Shown piece after piece: positions 1 through 10,865 of a DNA stretch of 64,000 nucleotides. The translations under genes were made by a program, and so were the position numbers. Source of the DNA: Yamagishiella unicocca (lineage: Eukaryota > Chlorophyta > Chlorophyceae > Chlamydomonadales > Volvocaceae); contig BDSL01000010.1 of assembly GCA_003116995.1 (NCBI GenBank), positions 1,364,001-1,428,000 on the forward strand, written 5' to 3'. Positions within the stretch are counted from its first letter, which is position 1, and every line of letters begins with the position of its first letter. The notes under the pieces were generated by a model, which searched no databases, was not told where the DNA came from, and saw only the letters and a program-made list of their open reading frames with translations.

Positions 1-653
1 CAGCCGACACAGCGGGCCATGCGGCCCCAGGCGTCCGCAGCGGGGGGGGCGGCAGCCGCACCCCCCGGGGCCGCCAGAACGAGGAGGGCCGCGATGGCCC
101 AGGTGGCGGGAAGGCGGCCAACGAGGGCGTCGACGCGGGCTAGGCCCGTGGCCCCATCCCGCATGGAGGCCGGGACGGGGTGGGCGGGGGAGAGGCGGAG
201 GACGTCGCGGAGGACGTCGAGCCGCAGGTACTCGGTACAGCGTATGGCGGGGGGCCCCCCGGCAGCGGCGACAGCGAGGGCCGTCCGGACCCGGCCCAGG
301 GCATTGTAGCACTGGACGGCGACACCCACCGTATCAAGCCCACGCAGCTGGGCGAGGTCGGGGAAGTCGGTCTCCAGGCCCCGGCCGGTGGCATCGACCA
401 GGAGGGGGTTGCCCCAGAGGGGCGCCGAGAAGCACCAGGGTCCCGGGGCGGCCAGTGTGGGGTCCAGGATGGTGATGGGCGGGAGATGGGCGAGCGCCGT
501 AATCAGCTGGGCGAGGGCCGGGGAGCCCCGTGGGAGGGGCCGGCCGAGCACCAGCGGGGCGGCGGTGGTGCGGGCGTCGCCGTGGAGGGGCAGGAGGCAC
601 AGGGGGTGGGCCGCGGGGTGGCCGTGGCGCAGGAGGGCGAGGAGGAGCTGGGG
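1..653 (-). CDS. LINE (non-LTR retrotransposon) ORF2, C-terminal part, interrupted
   Basis: This is the downstream part of a non-LTR retrotransposon polyprotein; it continues past the left edge. Read on the minus strand from 653, the frame is open to base 1 and gives an Ala/Leu/Pro/Arg-rich protein (WPQLLLALLRHGHP at its start, GLETDFPDLAQLRGLDTV in the middle). It is the direct continuation of the reading frame that ends at 26,618: joining TGG CCC C at 26,618 to AG CTC at 651 keeps the frame once the duplicated CCCC is counted once. The segment lies after the RT domain, where algal LINE proteins carry poorly conserved sequence, so no catalytic motif is seen here. The 26-kb interruption makes the copy non-functional. 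Confidence 0.7.
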
Positions 654-715
654 TGTCACGACACACAGCGTGGGTAGGCTCACCCGCCCTGCACAACACG
701 CTGTGTGTCGTGACA
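654..715. repeat. 62-bp mini-palindrome with 19-bp terminal inverted repeats
   Basis: Starts TGTCACGACACACAGCGTG and ends with its exact reverse complement. The 24-bp centre (GGTAGGCTCACCCGCCC plus TGCACAA) matches two separated pieces of the 3' untranslated region of elements Y and C (GTAGGCTCACCCGCCC near 21,971, and the sequence before the LTR), so it is a remnant of one element end, almost fully deleted inside. It is flanked by TGGGG on both sides (649-653 and 716-720); the left copy belongs to the LINE and the right copy to the integrase of Y. Confidence 0.75.
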
Positions 716-3700
716 TGGGGCTGAGAACCGTGACAGCACTCGCTCCAGGAACGCACGACCAGTCTCATTGGCGGTCTTGTTCGGTAGGGCTATGAGCTCC
801 ACATGCTTGGTGAAGTGCTCAATGCACACCATGACCATGGTGTTGCCTCTAGCCGTGGTGGGGAAGGGACCAGCCAAGTCACAACCCCAACGATAGAAGG
901 GGCCCCGTATAGGCAACGGCTGGAGCTCCTCCGGCCGCACGTTGCTGGTCGTGTTCACTTGGTCACACAGCTTGCACGAGCCAACCACGTTGCTGACATC
1001 CCGGGTCATACCTGGCCACCAGAAGCTCGTCTGCAGGAGTCCGAGAGTGCGCCGCACCCCGAAGTGCCCCAGCTTGCTGTGCGTCTGCTCGACGATCTCC
1101 CGGCGGCGACCCGGCTCAGGCACCTCACGCGCAGTGCCATTGGGCATGATGCGATGCAGGGTCGTCCCGGCCAGGCGGTACGACCGAGCGCGCTTGTTGA
1201 CCCGTCGCTGCTCATCCGCCGGTAGCTCCTTGCTGAAATTGCCGTGCCGCAGTAGGTGGTGCAGCTGCGGGTCGTCCCATGGGTCCGTGAGCTCCGCTGA
1301 CGGCTGGAGGTCAGTGGTGGCTGCAACCTCCGCGAGCAGCACTGTGCAATGCTCCAAAGCTGGTGCTGCCCGCGTCGCCATCGCCAGATAAGCTGCCGGC
1401 CTATCCGCTGAGTCCAGAGACACTTCCCCCCCCTGCGGAAAGGCCGGGGGCTCAATGGCGTAGCGGGGACGTAAATTCGCCATGTGGTGAGGCGTGAGGA
1501 AGGCACGCTGTAAGGCTTGAGCAAAGGCGAAGATTTGGGCGGCGGCAGGCAGCGAGACCCCCCGGGCCATGACCTGCCGCCGAAGCGCATCGTCGATGCC
1601 TGCTGTGGCTGCCCCCGGCAGCCCCAGCACGCCCTCCAGCTCTGCAGGGGTCAGCTGAGCCTGGCCCCCCGGGCCAGGCAGCATGACGCTGAAGACATCT
1701 CCTGGTGGCAACACTAACGGGCGCCGGCCCGGGACGTCGCACTGGAGGTAAGGACGGGGAAATGGGCTCTCCACTGGCGACAGAAGGCGCCCCGGCAACA
1801 ACTGCTCCAGTGTGCCGGCGGCAGGCTGCCAGGTTTGCGTGTCGATCATACGCGAAAGCCGATTCACATCCGCTAAGTTGGTGTAGACTGTGCAGAGGTG
1901 ATGTTGGTGCCTGCCCAGGCGCGCCAAATCAACTACAGCGCCATTGCCAAAAGCACTGTCCCCTGTCGTGTCACCACTGACCTGAAAAAGGTAGCCGGGG
2001 AGCAAGCGGGGCTGCAGCCGCTGCAAGGCTCCGACTAGGCTCATCAGCACCGACGCCCCCGGCGCGGCCAACGAGTCAAGGTCTCCCACCACCAACCACT
2101 GGTGCGCTTTGCAGGCGCCCAAATTGCGTAACATGGCCTCCGTGATGGGACCAGTGGCTGGCAGCTGCGTGAAGGGCCTTTTGGTGGCCATGGTCATGAG
2201 TTGCCCAGGATAGTCGATCTCCAGGCTGTGAAGTCGCTGCCGCAGCGTTTTGATAGCAGGCGCGGGCGGCGGCTCAATAACCATGTACTCACGCACCCGC
2301 CAACCTGCCCGGAGGCAGGCTTCAAGACCTGACGCATGCTGACCGTGTTCCACCACCACAATCCCCTCTGAAGTTGCTTTCTCCAGGAAATGATGTGACA
2401 CCAGGCTGGTGTTCAGGGAGAGGGTGAGGTCGTCCAAGTCCGGGCTGCCCGCCCCGCGGGCAACCTGGGCTCGTGCTGGCTCGCATGACAAGGCGTTGAG
2501 TGCAACTCGATGCTCCCTTGCCAGGCGATTGGCCAACTGAATCAACCCTTTGGTGGCGACGGCGGACAGTGACGGTTGCTCCAGTGGGCACACCTCCGTC
2601 GCATCACCAATTGCACCATTGTGGCCTGCCAACAGCTCTTCGGCCGTCGGCAGCACCCCTCCTACGCCCGTCGCCAATACCGTGTGCAGACGATCATGCT
2701 GACCCCGCGCAGCCGTTAACAACACTTGCATGGTATCGCTGATGCTGGCCGCAATGCTGGTGGTGAGCACTCTCGGGTAAGGCACAAGTGTGGGCATCGG
2801 CGGTGCAGGGTCTGACTCCTCATCCATCCGGGAGCCCGTGCCATCACGGTCGTCAGCGGGCGGCATGCGGCTGAGAGCGTCGGCGTTCTGATGCAGCGAG
2901 CCAGGACGGTGGCAGATGTCGAAGTCGTACTGGCTCATGATGAGGGCCCAGCGTGCGTACGTGCCGACACTGCCAGCGTTACTGTTCTCCATGAGCCACA
3001 ACAACGGGGCATGATCCGTGACGAGGGTAAACTGCACACCATGGAGGTACGGGCGCAGCGTCTGCATAGCCCAGCAGGCCGCGAGCATCTCACCCTTGTA
3101 CGAAATGTAGTTGCGCTCGTGCACGTTGAGAGACCGGGAGACTGCTGCCACCAGATACTCATTGCCGTCATCATCCAACTGCCCCAACACGCCGCTGATG
3201 CCAACAGCTGAGAAGTCGGTGTGGAGAATGAGCGGTCGACCCGGCTGAATGCGGCGCACAATCAGGCCCTCCTGGCTGAACGCCTCCTTGATGGCGGCCA
3301 ACGCAGCCTGGTGCTCCGGTTGCCACGTGTGCTCATCCCAAACCACACCTTTGCGGGTTAGCTGGTTGAGCGGCGCGGTGATGTCGCTGAACTTGGGCAC
3401 GTAGCAGCGGTAGTAGTTGACCAAACCCAAGAGAGCCTGCAGCTCCGTTAGGTTGGCGGGAGGCTGCAGCGCAAGGATCGCCGCGATCTTCGCTGCCATG
3501 GGCCGCAAGCCCTGCGCGCTCACCATGTGCCCCAAAAACTCCACCTCCTCCGCTGCCAACACCGTTTTGTCAGGGTGAAGCTTGAGCCCGCACCGAATCA
3601 AGCACTGCAGCACTGCCCCGCAGTCTGCCAGATGCTGTTCGGGGGACGGCGAAAAGACCAGAATGTCATCCACAAATGCCATGGCGCAATGCTCCAGGCC

Positions 3701-6700
3701 ACAGCGTCGCAGCTCGTGATCAACCACCATTTGGAACTGCCCCGTAGCATTGCGTAAGCCGTACAGGTTGCGAGTGTACTTCCACAGTTTGCCGTGCCAC
3801 CAGAAGGACGTTTTGTCCTGATCCCCTTCCGCGAGAGGTATCTGGTTGAAGGCCGCACGGCAGTCCATTTTGCTGATCCAGGCGGCGCTGCCAATGCGCT
3901 GGAAAAGCTGCTCCGGCGTGGGTGGCGCATACTTGTTGGGTTTGGTGGCCGCGTTGAGCGGCCTGGCATCACAACAGTAGCGCCGGTCCGTCCACTGCCC
4001 GTCTGCATCCTTCTTGGCTGGCATGGTGACATTCATGGCATACTTGGTGGATTGCGAGGGCACGATAATACCCGCGTCACGCAGCTCCGTACACTTTTCC
4101 TCCTGAATACGCAGCTCCAACGGCGAATGCCAACGCTGGGACTGCCAGATGGGTCGGTCATGAACCAGGTCGATGGTGGCTGGCCCCATCTCACCGCTGT
4201 AGCAACCCAGGTCCTTCAGCGAGCGAGCAAACACGGCATCATTCTGATGCAGCATCTGCTTGAACTGCGCGCGCAGTGCGGACGGCATGTCCGGACGCTC
4301 ACACCACGTGTAACCCCCTTGCTCGTCCTTGGAGAACCGGGTGCCCGTTCCAGGGTACCGATTGCCTTCAGGAGTGGTCATGGAGGGAAGTGACGTCTCG
4401 GGACTCAGCCTGGACAGGCCGGGGTCTGCTGCTGCGCTGCTGCCAGACGCTACTGAGCCGTCCTGTGCTGCCGTAGAGCTAACCAGGCTGGTGAAAACCG
4501 CCCCGCGGTCTGGCTCATGGCTGGCTCCTGGAAGGTGCAGGCCCGCGTCGCTGCCCGGCCAGACCGCCCCGCGGTCCGGCCCATGGTTAGCTCCTGGGAG
4601 GTGCAGGCCCGCGTCGCTGCCCGGCCAGACCGCCCCGCGGCCCGGCTCATGGTCAGCTCCTGGAAGGTGCAGGCCCGCGTCGCTGCCCGGCCAGACCGCC
4701 CCGCGGTCCGGCCCATGGTCAGCTCCTGGGAGGTGCAGGCCCGCGTCGCTGCCCGGCCAGACCGCCCCGCGGTCCGGCCCTTGGTCAGCTCCTGGGAGAT
4801 GCAGGCCCGCGTCGCTGCCCGGCCAGACCGCCCCGCGGCCCGGCTCATGGTCAGCACTGCCCAGCCAAACCGCCCCGCGGTCTGGCTCGGCATCAACTCC
4901 TGGCAAGCATAGGTCTGCCCCCCGGGCAGCCAGCATGCTGCTCAGAAGCGCAGGTCCGGTAGGTGACGGAGGGATGGGCGAGCCCCGCAGGCCCACCCCC
5001 CCGCGTGGCATTGGTGCGATCGGAGCCACGCGATCCCGCAGCTGTGCTAGCATTGGTGCACGGCTGAAGACGTCGCAGTGGGCGGCGTGGAAACCCTCGA
5101 CCGGCGGGCGGAAGGGCGGCTCGTTGCCCGCGTTGGCGTGCAGGGCAAGGAAGGACAACAGGAGAAGTGCTGCCCAGAATCCTGTGCCCAGCCAGCGCCG
5201 CGGTGCTATCCAAGCCGTGGGCCACTTGGCGGGCGGAGGCGGCGACGGCGGGGAGGCTGCGCGGATCTCGTCCGCGGGCGGCGCGGAGTGGCCCCGCCAC
5301 TTCCGCGACAACCGCCACAGCTTCTTCGCGTCCCGCTGCTGCTGCTGTTGCTCCTCTGCCATGCGCTGCCGGTCCCTCTCCGTGCGTTGCAGGGCGCGTT
5401 GGCGCAGGTGCCGGCAGGCATTCCGGTGCCGCCGGTGGGCTGCCTTGGCCTGGCGGTCGCGTTGCTGGCATGCGGATGACGTGGTGGCGACCCCAACTGC
5501 GGCGGCGGCATACACGATCCGGTCGGCAACCCCTGTGACAAGGGGAAAGGAGGCGGCTTCCGGTGCGCCGAAGTTGGTCAGCCGCAGAGTGCCGACATCT
5601 TGACCGGTGGCCAGGTCGAGTTGGCCGTGGTGATGGAGAAAGGCGTTCCCCAGCACAATGTCGTGCTCCTGCTCCCGCACCACAGGCCAGAAGCAGTTGG
5701 AGGTGGCAGGTGGGGGGCGGACGGCTACGTGCTGCTGCGCAGGAAGGCAAAACCGCAGGTGCCCCATTGACACCGAGCCCAGGGCCTGGTGCTCCCGACG
5801 TTCCCAGTCGTAGATGCTAGGCCGGCGCACCGTGGAGTAGGTTAGCCCGTTTCGCTCCAGGAAGTCCTGCCGGAAGACGGCGTAGGCGCGGAGGCCGGTG
5901 TCAAACCCCACGGTGTGAGCGCGCCCAGCCTTGGTGCGTTGGGGATCGCCTTGGTGGAGCTCCAGGCGTAGCTGCCACGGCTCGGGCCCGCAGACGACGA
6001 ACGGCATCCTGCGGTACTCAGTTGGCGACGGATGGTAGGTGCAAGACTGCACGTCCTGCTGCCGACGTCGCGCGTGCGGCGGTGGTTGCGGGGACACGCT
6101 CCGCGCCCGTGGTGCCACCGCCCTCTCACGCAGTTGCCCCCCGCCAGCCCCCCGGGCAGGCGGTGGAGCTCGACGGTCGCCGGCGCCCGCGGGAGGGCCC
6201 TGCCCGCCTCCAATGGCTGCAGCCAGCCGTGGCTGCAGGGTTGGCCGCGCTTCCTCCGCGGCAGACCGATGCACAACTTCGTGACTCGGGTGCACGGCAC
6301 GTCGGGCAGGTGGGCTCGAGCGCCCTCGCGGTGGCGGCGGAGGTGACGGCCCTGAGCCCCCCGGGCCCAAGTGCTGCCGTTGCTCTCGTAGTGCTGCTGC
6401 CGATGACGGGACCGACGGTCCCGGGCCCCCCGGGCCCGGTGACCGAAGTCGCCCACGCGGTGCTGTGACGGCAGGCGGTGCAGACGGTCCCGGGCCCCCC
6501 GGGCCCGGAGACGGCAGTCGCACGCACAGCCCAGCGATGGGCGGTTGACCTGGGTATTCCAGACGGCCGCGAAGTGACTGCGGTGGTGGCGGTCGTGGCG
6601 GTTGGTAGCCCTGACGGTGCAGCTGCCGGCGGACAGCCCGTTCCTGACGGTCGAGGCTCCTGACCCCAAATTCATCGGCGCCCTTGTAAGCCACAGGGCG

Positions 6701-9700
6701 AATGCCCATCTTCTCCAGCTCGACCGCCGAGGGAAGGGGCCCCTCGTACATGTCCCCTGACTCACTGTCTGCGTCGCCCTCACGTGGCCGTTGTGCCGGT
6801 CGTTGGGGGCTGGGCGGTGCCTCCGCGGTATGCTTACCAGCGAGCCGGCTGAGTGTCCCAACCAGCAGGGCCCGTACGGTCGGATCCGTGGTGGCGGCCA
6901 GCAGCCTTGCCATCTCAGCGAAGGCGTCGCTGGCCGGCTGGCCGTACTGCGGCCCCAGGTGCGAGGGCCCGGCACCTGACTGGGATGCGAGGGCAGAAGG
7001 TGGTGGGGGAGACGGCTCCGCCTGAGCAAGCTCCATCATTTCTGCCTCCTCCTCGGCGGTGAGCTCAAGCACTTCCTCAGGCTCATGGCGGCCCACCAAG
7101 CAGCGCTGGAAAAGGACGCCTGCAGAGCCTGGGGCCCCGCCACCAGGTTGCGGCTCCATCGACAAATATGCCATCTCAGGCACACCGTCCGTGCCCCGCA
7201 CGGACGGGTGCCAAACCAGGTGCGGCTGCGGGAATCGGCGCACGTCCACGGCAAGGTCGTGCAGGCAGCGGGTGCCAATCAGGAAGTCGAAACCACAGGA
7301 GGCCGCAATCTGGTCGCTGACCACGATGCACGGCAGGTTGACTTGCGTTTCCCACGGCGTGCCCGGGGCGAAGACAGTAGGCAGGCCACCCACCAACTGA
7401 CCCAAGGTGCCACCCTGGCCGGTCCCGGTGTTGAGCTTGGTGCGGGTCGCGGAGATGGTGAGGCCGGTCTTCCGCGCTGCACTGAGGCTTGCCAGCGTGA
7501 TGTCGGAGGCGGTGTCCGGCACCACGCTGTAGCCACCGCTGAGCAGACCCCCGTCAGCTGACTGAACCGCGATCGAATGACGCGGCTCCTTGTTGCGCAG
7601 CCGCAGGATGTTCGTACTCGCTCCGCGGTAGTCCTGCAGCACCTGTTGCACCTTCTCTGGCGGCAGCTCTTCCAGCATGGATCGGGTCAGGACGGCCGGG
7701 TCTGCATCAGGGTGGCTGGGCAGCCAGGGCACGTTGGCGACGGGCGTGGCTGCCTGCTGTGCTGCCACTGTCGCTTCCACTGCACCGGCGTCGCTGCTGT
7801 TGGGCTTGACCGGCGGGATGCACGCAGCGCAACCGGTCGACTGCAGCAGGTGCATGGCAGCACCCACCACGGACGCAGGCGCCTGCGCATCGAGCTCCAC
7901 CGTGAACCGCGTGCCACACGGCAGGCTGACCTCAAACCTGGCGACGACCCCTGCTGCCTTGCTTGCCCGTGGTAAGGTGCTGGGCAGCTGCCCTGGCGGC
8001 TGCTGCGTGTAACCAACGGGCAGCGGGTCCCGGACGACGTTGGCGGTGTGAACCATCGCGGGCATGGCAGGAGCAGTCGGCGGTGGCGACGCCAGGGCTG
8101 CGGGCGCGACGGCGGCGACGACGGGCACGGCTGCGGGCAACGGCGGTGCAGACGGTGACGGTGCTGCGTTGACCGGCGCTGGCGACACGACGAGCTGCGG
8201 CAGAAGTGCGGGCACCTCGAGCTGCAGGTTGCGTCGTTGCTCTTGCAGCAACTGCGCCTTGGTCGAGACGAGCGAGGTGTACGGCCCCGCCGTTCCTTCA
8301 GCCCCCCCGACCAACCTGCTGCACAGCATGATGCGCGGGTCGTACTCCTCCTCGTCGTGCTGCGCCTCCTGGGCCTGAGCCCGGGTTGCCATGTTGCGCG
8401 CGCCCCGCGCGGGCAACTGTGGCGGAGGCTTGATGTTGGCGGTCGGGAGGCCATCCCGCTGCGCCTGGTAGCAGAAATCACGGCTGTGGTTCTCCCGCTT
8501 GCCCCGGCAGTTGACGTAGTCACACGGTGGCAGGCTGCCCGTGAGCGGGCCCGGGTCGTTGATGCTCAGCTTGGGCCCCCGGCCCATCGCTGCACCGCGC
8601 TCGCCGCCACGGCCGCTGGCCTGCTGACCGCGGCTGCTGGGGTTGGGCCCCCGGCCCCCGGCCGGTTGCCCCCGGCCCCCGGCCGGTTGCCCCCAGCTGC
8701 CCTGCGGCGCGCCGTGACGAGAGGGCCCCGCCCCCCCGTGCACGGCGGTGGCCATTGACGTGGCCATGGTCTGCATCTGGTTTGTGAGCATGTCCATTTG
8801 GCGGCGCTGTGCCTCCAAAAACTTCTGCAGCTCGACCAGGTGCGGGCTGCCGGGGAAGGCCTCGATGGTATCCGCTGCGCCCCCGGCTGAAGTGGTGGCC
8901 ATCGAGCGAGCCCCGCTCTTCGCGGCGCCAGCCCCCGACAACATCGGCGAAAGCTGATTCCGCATGTGATACAGGTTGGCGAACTCCAGCACGGCCTCGA
9001 AGGTCCACGCCGGCGCATTCCGGGCCAGGAACTGTTGGTTTACCCAGTGCTTCATTGCCTGGTCGTGTAGGCCGAAGAGAAACCACCTGGCCTTGTCCTT
9101 GGCGCAGGCATCCTCAACCGACAGCTTGTTGATGATCTCCGAGTACCGCTGGCCGGCCTGATGTGGTGCCTCCTCGGGAAGCTGCTTGAAAGCCTCAGCT
9201 CGGCCGCGAGCCAGGGGATCGGCGATGTCGAACCGCGCCTTTGCCGCCGCGACCCAGGTGTCCCACAGGTCCGCGATAATGGCGCCGTCTGCCCTCACGT
9301 AGCCAGCTCCCAGATATGGGCGTGGCACCGCCCCCGGCGCTGCCAACGCTTGGAAACCCTGCTCGTGTTCCGCACGGATCGCCGCGTAGGTGTCCGCCAC
9401 CCAGGTGCCGAAAGGTGACGATGGCCCCACGTTGAGGACGGTTGCGTTGAACGTGATGGCCAGGATGGCTGGCTGAGCTCCCATTTGGCCATTGCACAGG
9501 ACCATCTGCTTGTGCGCATCGAACCTGACCTTCCAACTTTCGAAATCGCCTGGTTGACCCAAGTAAGGCGGTGGCTTGCTGAAGCCTCCGGGTCCCATGG
9601 TGAAAGGGCGGACGACGGCGACGGTGAAGGGCGCAGGTAGATTCCTCGTAGGTGGCTCCTCCTCGGGTGCCTCGCCTTGAAGATAACCGAGTTCAGTACC

Positions 9701-10180
9701 AGCCGCTGCGTCGCAAGACGGAGCGGCGTTCCTGGCCTCGTTGATCCCAGCAGCCCCGCTGCAGGATCTCAGGATGTTCCCGGCCTCGCCGGTTCCAGCA
9801 GCCTCGCTGCGAACACCTGAATTGTCCCCGGCCTCGCCGGTCCCAGCAGCCCCGCTGCGGACAAGTGGAAAGTTCCCGGCCTCGCCGGTCCCAAATGAGC
9901 CAGATGCACCAGACGAACCAGATGCCAAATGTAACGCTGGCCCGGGTTGACCGTCGGTGTTGGTCTCGTCGGTGTTGTTGTCAATGCTGGGAACGCGGGG
10001 AAGGTCCTGATCACTGGCGTCAGTAGTTGCTCGAAGCGCTTCTTGTAATGATTGATGTTCGGCGCGAAGAAGACGAGCAGCAAGACGTTCAGCAGAAGTG
10101 CCAGGCCTAGTCGCTAGAAGTGGAGACAACAACGGTATGGGAAGCGGCGCAGCCGGCTTCTCTACTTGCTTGGGTGCCAC
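716..10180 (-). CDS. Retrotransposon gag-pol polyprotein (gag, two retropepsin-like motifs, RT, RNase H, C5-MTase-like, integrase N-part)
   Basis: One uninterrupted frame of about 3,155 codons from ATG at 10,180. In order: gag-like region (about residues 170-420); a zinc-knuckle variant C-X4-C-X6-H-X4-C near residue 552; a first aspartic-protease-like motif (PDTASDITLAS, about 889, with FLIGTRCLHDL about 968); a second one (VGFDTGLRAYAVF, about 1,426, with IVLGNAFLHHHG about 1,508); an isolated hydrophobic helix (FWAALLLLSFLALHANAG, about 1,670); six 22-residue repeats; RT (about 2,040-2,220, catalytic FVDD near 2,168); RNase H (HTDFS, GEMLA, TDHAPL, NADALSR; about 2,300-2,430); a C5-methyltransferase-like domain (about 2,597-2,777); integrase zinc finger H-X3-H...C-X2-C (about 3,032-3,075) and the first catalytic Asp (WGCDLAGPF, about 3,103). 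Translation runs on to 680 through the 62-bp junction, but that tail is foreign. The lack of frameshifts suggests a young copy. No ORF break separates gag and pol. Confidence 0.85.
1850..2390 (-). other. C5 cytosine-methyltransferase-like domain inside pol
   Basis: Located between RNase H and the integrase zinc finger. The stretch GIVVVEHGQHASGLEACL followed by RAGWRVREYMVIE resembles the SAM-binding motif I/II region of C5 methyltransferases (hydrophobic strand, G-x-x-G-L helix, acidic residue ending the next strand). Further on, WLVVGDLDSLAAPG sits where motif IV would be, and GAVVDLARLGRHQHHLCTVY resembles the DNMT3-type region that precedes the FWGNLP-like motif. The catalytic Pro-Cys of motif IV is not seen, so the domain may be inactive or only structural. 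Homology is inferred from motif layout alone. Confidence 0.45.
4500..4880 (-). repeat. 66-bp tandem repeat within pol coding sequence
   Basis: About six in-frame units encode a 22-residue motif (GLHLPGADHGPDRGAVWPGSDA) just upstream of the RT domain. The unit length is a multiple of three, so copy number can change without breaking the frame. Confidence 0.85.
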
Positions 10181-10342
10181 GATTGCTTCTCAAGCAACGA
10201 GCAAAACAGGATGGCGGCAGGACAATGCCGACTCAAGACAAATGCTGCTAGCCTCGCTAGCGCTGTCTCTATCCTACTGGTGACCCCTAGTTGCGAGACT
10301 TCGCAAACCTCAGGTTGGTCTGACGTCCAGCGGAGTTTGTCG
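10181..10342 (-). promoter_or_regulatory. 5' leader of element Y with self-complementary primer-binding site
   Basis: The first bases after the 5' LTR (10,342 downward, minus strand) read CGACAAACTCCGCTG. This 15-mer is the exact reverse complement of CAGCGGAGTTTGTCG inside the same LTR (10,573-10,587). It does not end in the TGG expected of a tRNA-primed site placed directly after the LTR. The arrangement is that of Tf1-type self-priming. The gag ATG follows at 10,180. Confidence 0.6.
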
Positions 10343-10864
10343 AGGATTCGCTGCTCCAGAGGCCGCCTGGCTGCCGGACGCGGCACCGACGCGCGTGCGT
10401 CGGCTCTTGGAGTGAAGAGAGCGAAAAGACTGCCGGTTACGGCTGAGCAATCAACACACTGCGACGTGCAAGTTGTGGATGCTGTTGAGAGAATGGGCGG
10501 AGGTACGCACTAGTCTTACAGCGATGTGTCAGTACAGGGCTGTTTCTTCCAGACTTTGTTAGTTTGTGGCGACAAACTCCGCTGCCTGGGCATTCCAGGC
10601 AGCGGGCCTAGGTGCGCTCCCGAACGTGGCTAACTGCCATCCCTGGAGCACATCTACCAATGCTGCCGACACATGCCATGTGTCCGTTGGCTTCACATCT
10701 ACTATAACGATAGCTCTAATATAACTACCGTAATTACCGGCAGTCAAAGCCATGTAACCACATCTACCAGACAACGCTAACCGCAGGGCGCAACTCATGC
10801 CCTTAGCGTACGGCAACCAACGCACTCTGCACGCGCTGTGATGGTTACGCGCTGTGTCGTGACA
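10343..10864 (-). repeat. 5' LTR of element Y (522 bp)
   Basis: Begins TGTCACGACACAGCG at 10,864 and ends GCGAATCCT at 10,343, directly before the primer-binding site. Matches the split 3' LTR (13,287-13,565 plus 21,104-21,346) and, with a few base differences, both LTRs of element C. It starts with TG but does not end with CA. Confidence 0.85.
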
Positions 10865-10865
10865 C

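Larger units (their letters stand above)
716..10864 (-). mobile_element. Ty3/gypsy-type LTR retrotransposon Y, 5' half (inverted relative to its 3' half)
   Basis: Holds the 5' LTR (10,864-10,343), leader with primer-binding site, and one open frame from gag to the middle of the integrase. The order PR-RT-RNase H-INT defines Ty3/gypsy (Metaviridae). The integrase stops after its first catalytic Asp at 716; the remainder is on the opposite strand from 10,865. Diagnostic bases in the LTR (ATAGT at 10,690, GCAGTC at 10,740, GCGCG at 10,390) match the 3' LTR at 13,287-21,346 and differ from element C, so the two halves belong to one original copy. Confidence 0.85.

Noticed and set aside
4329..5603. 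424-residue plus-strand frame over the pol region
   Set aside because: Antisense shadow of the gag-pol frame, sustained by its 66-bp repeats and GC bias.
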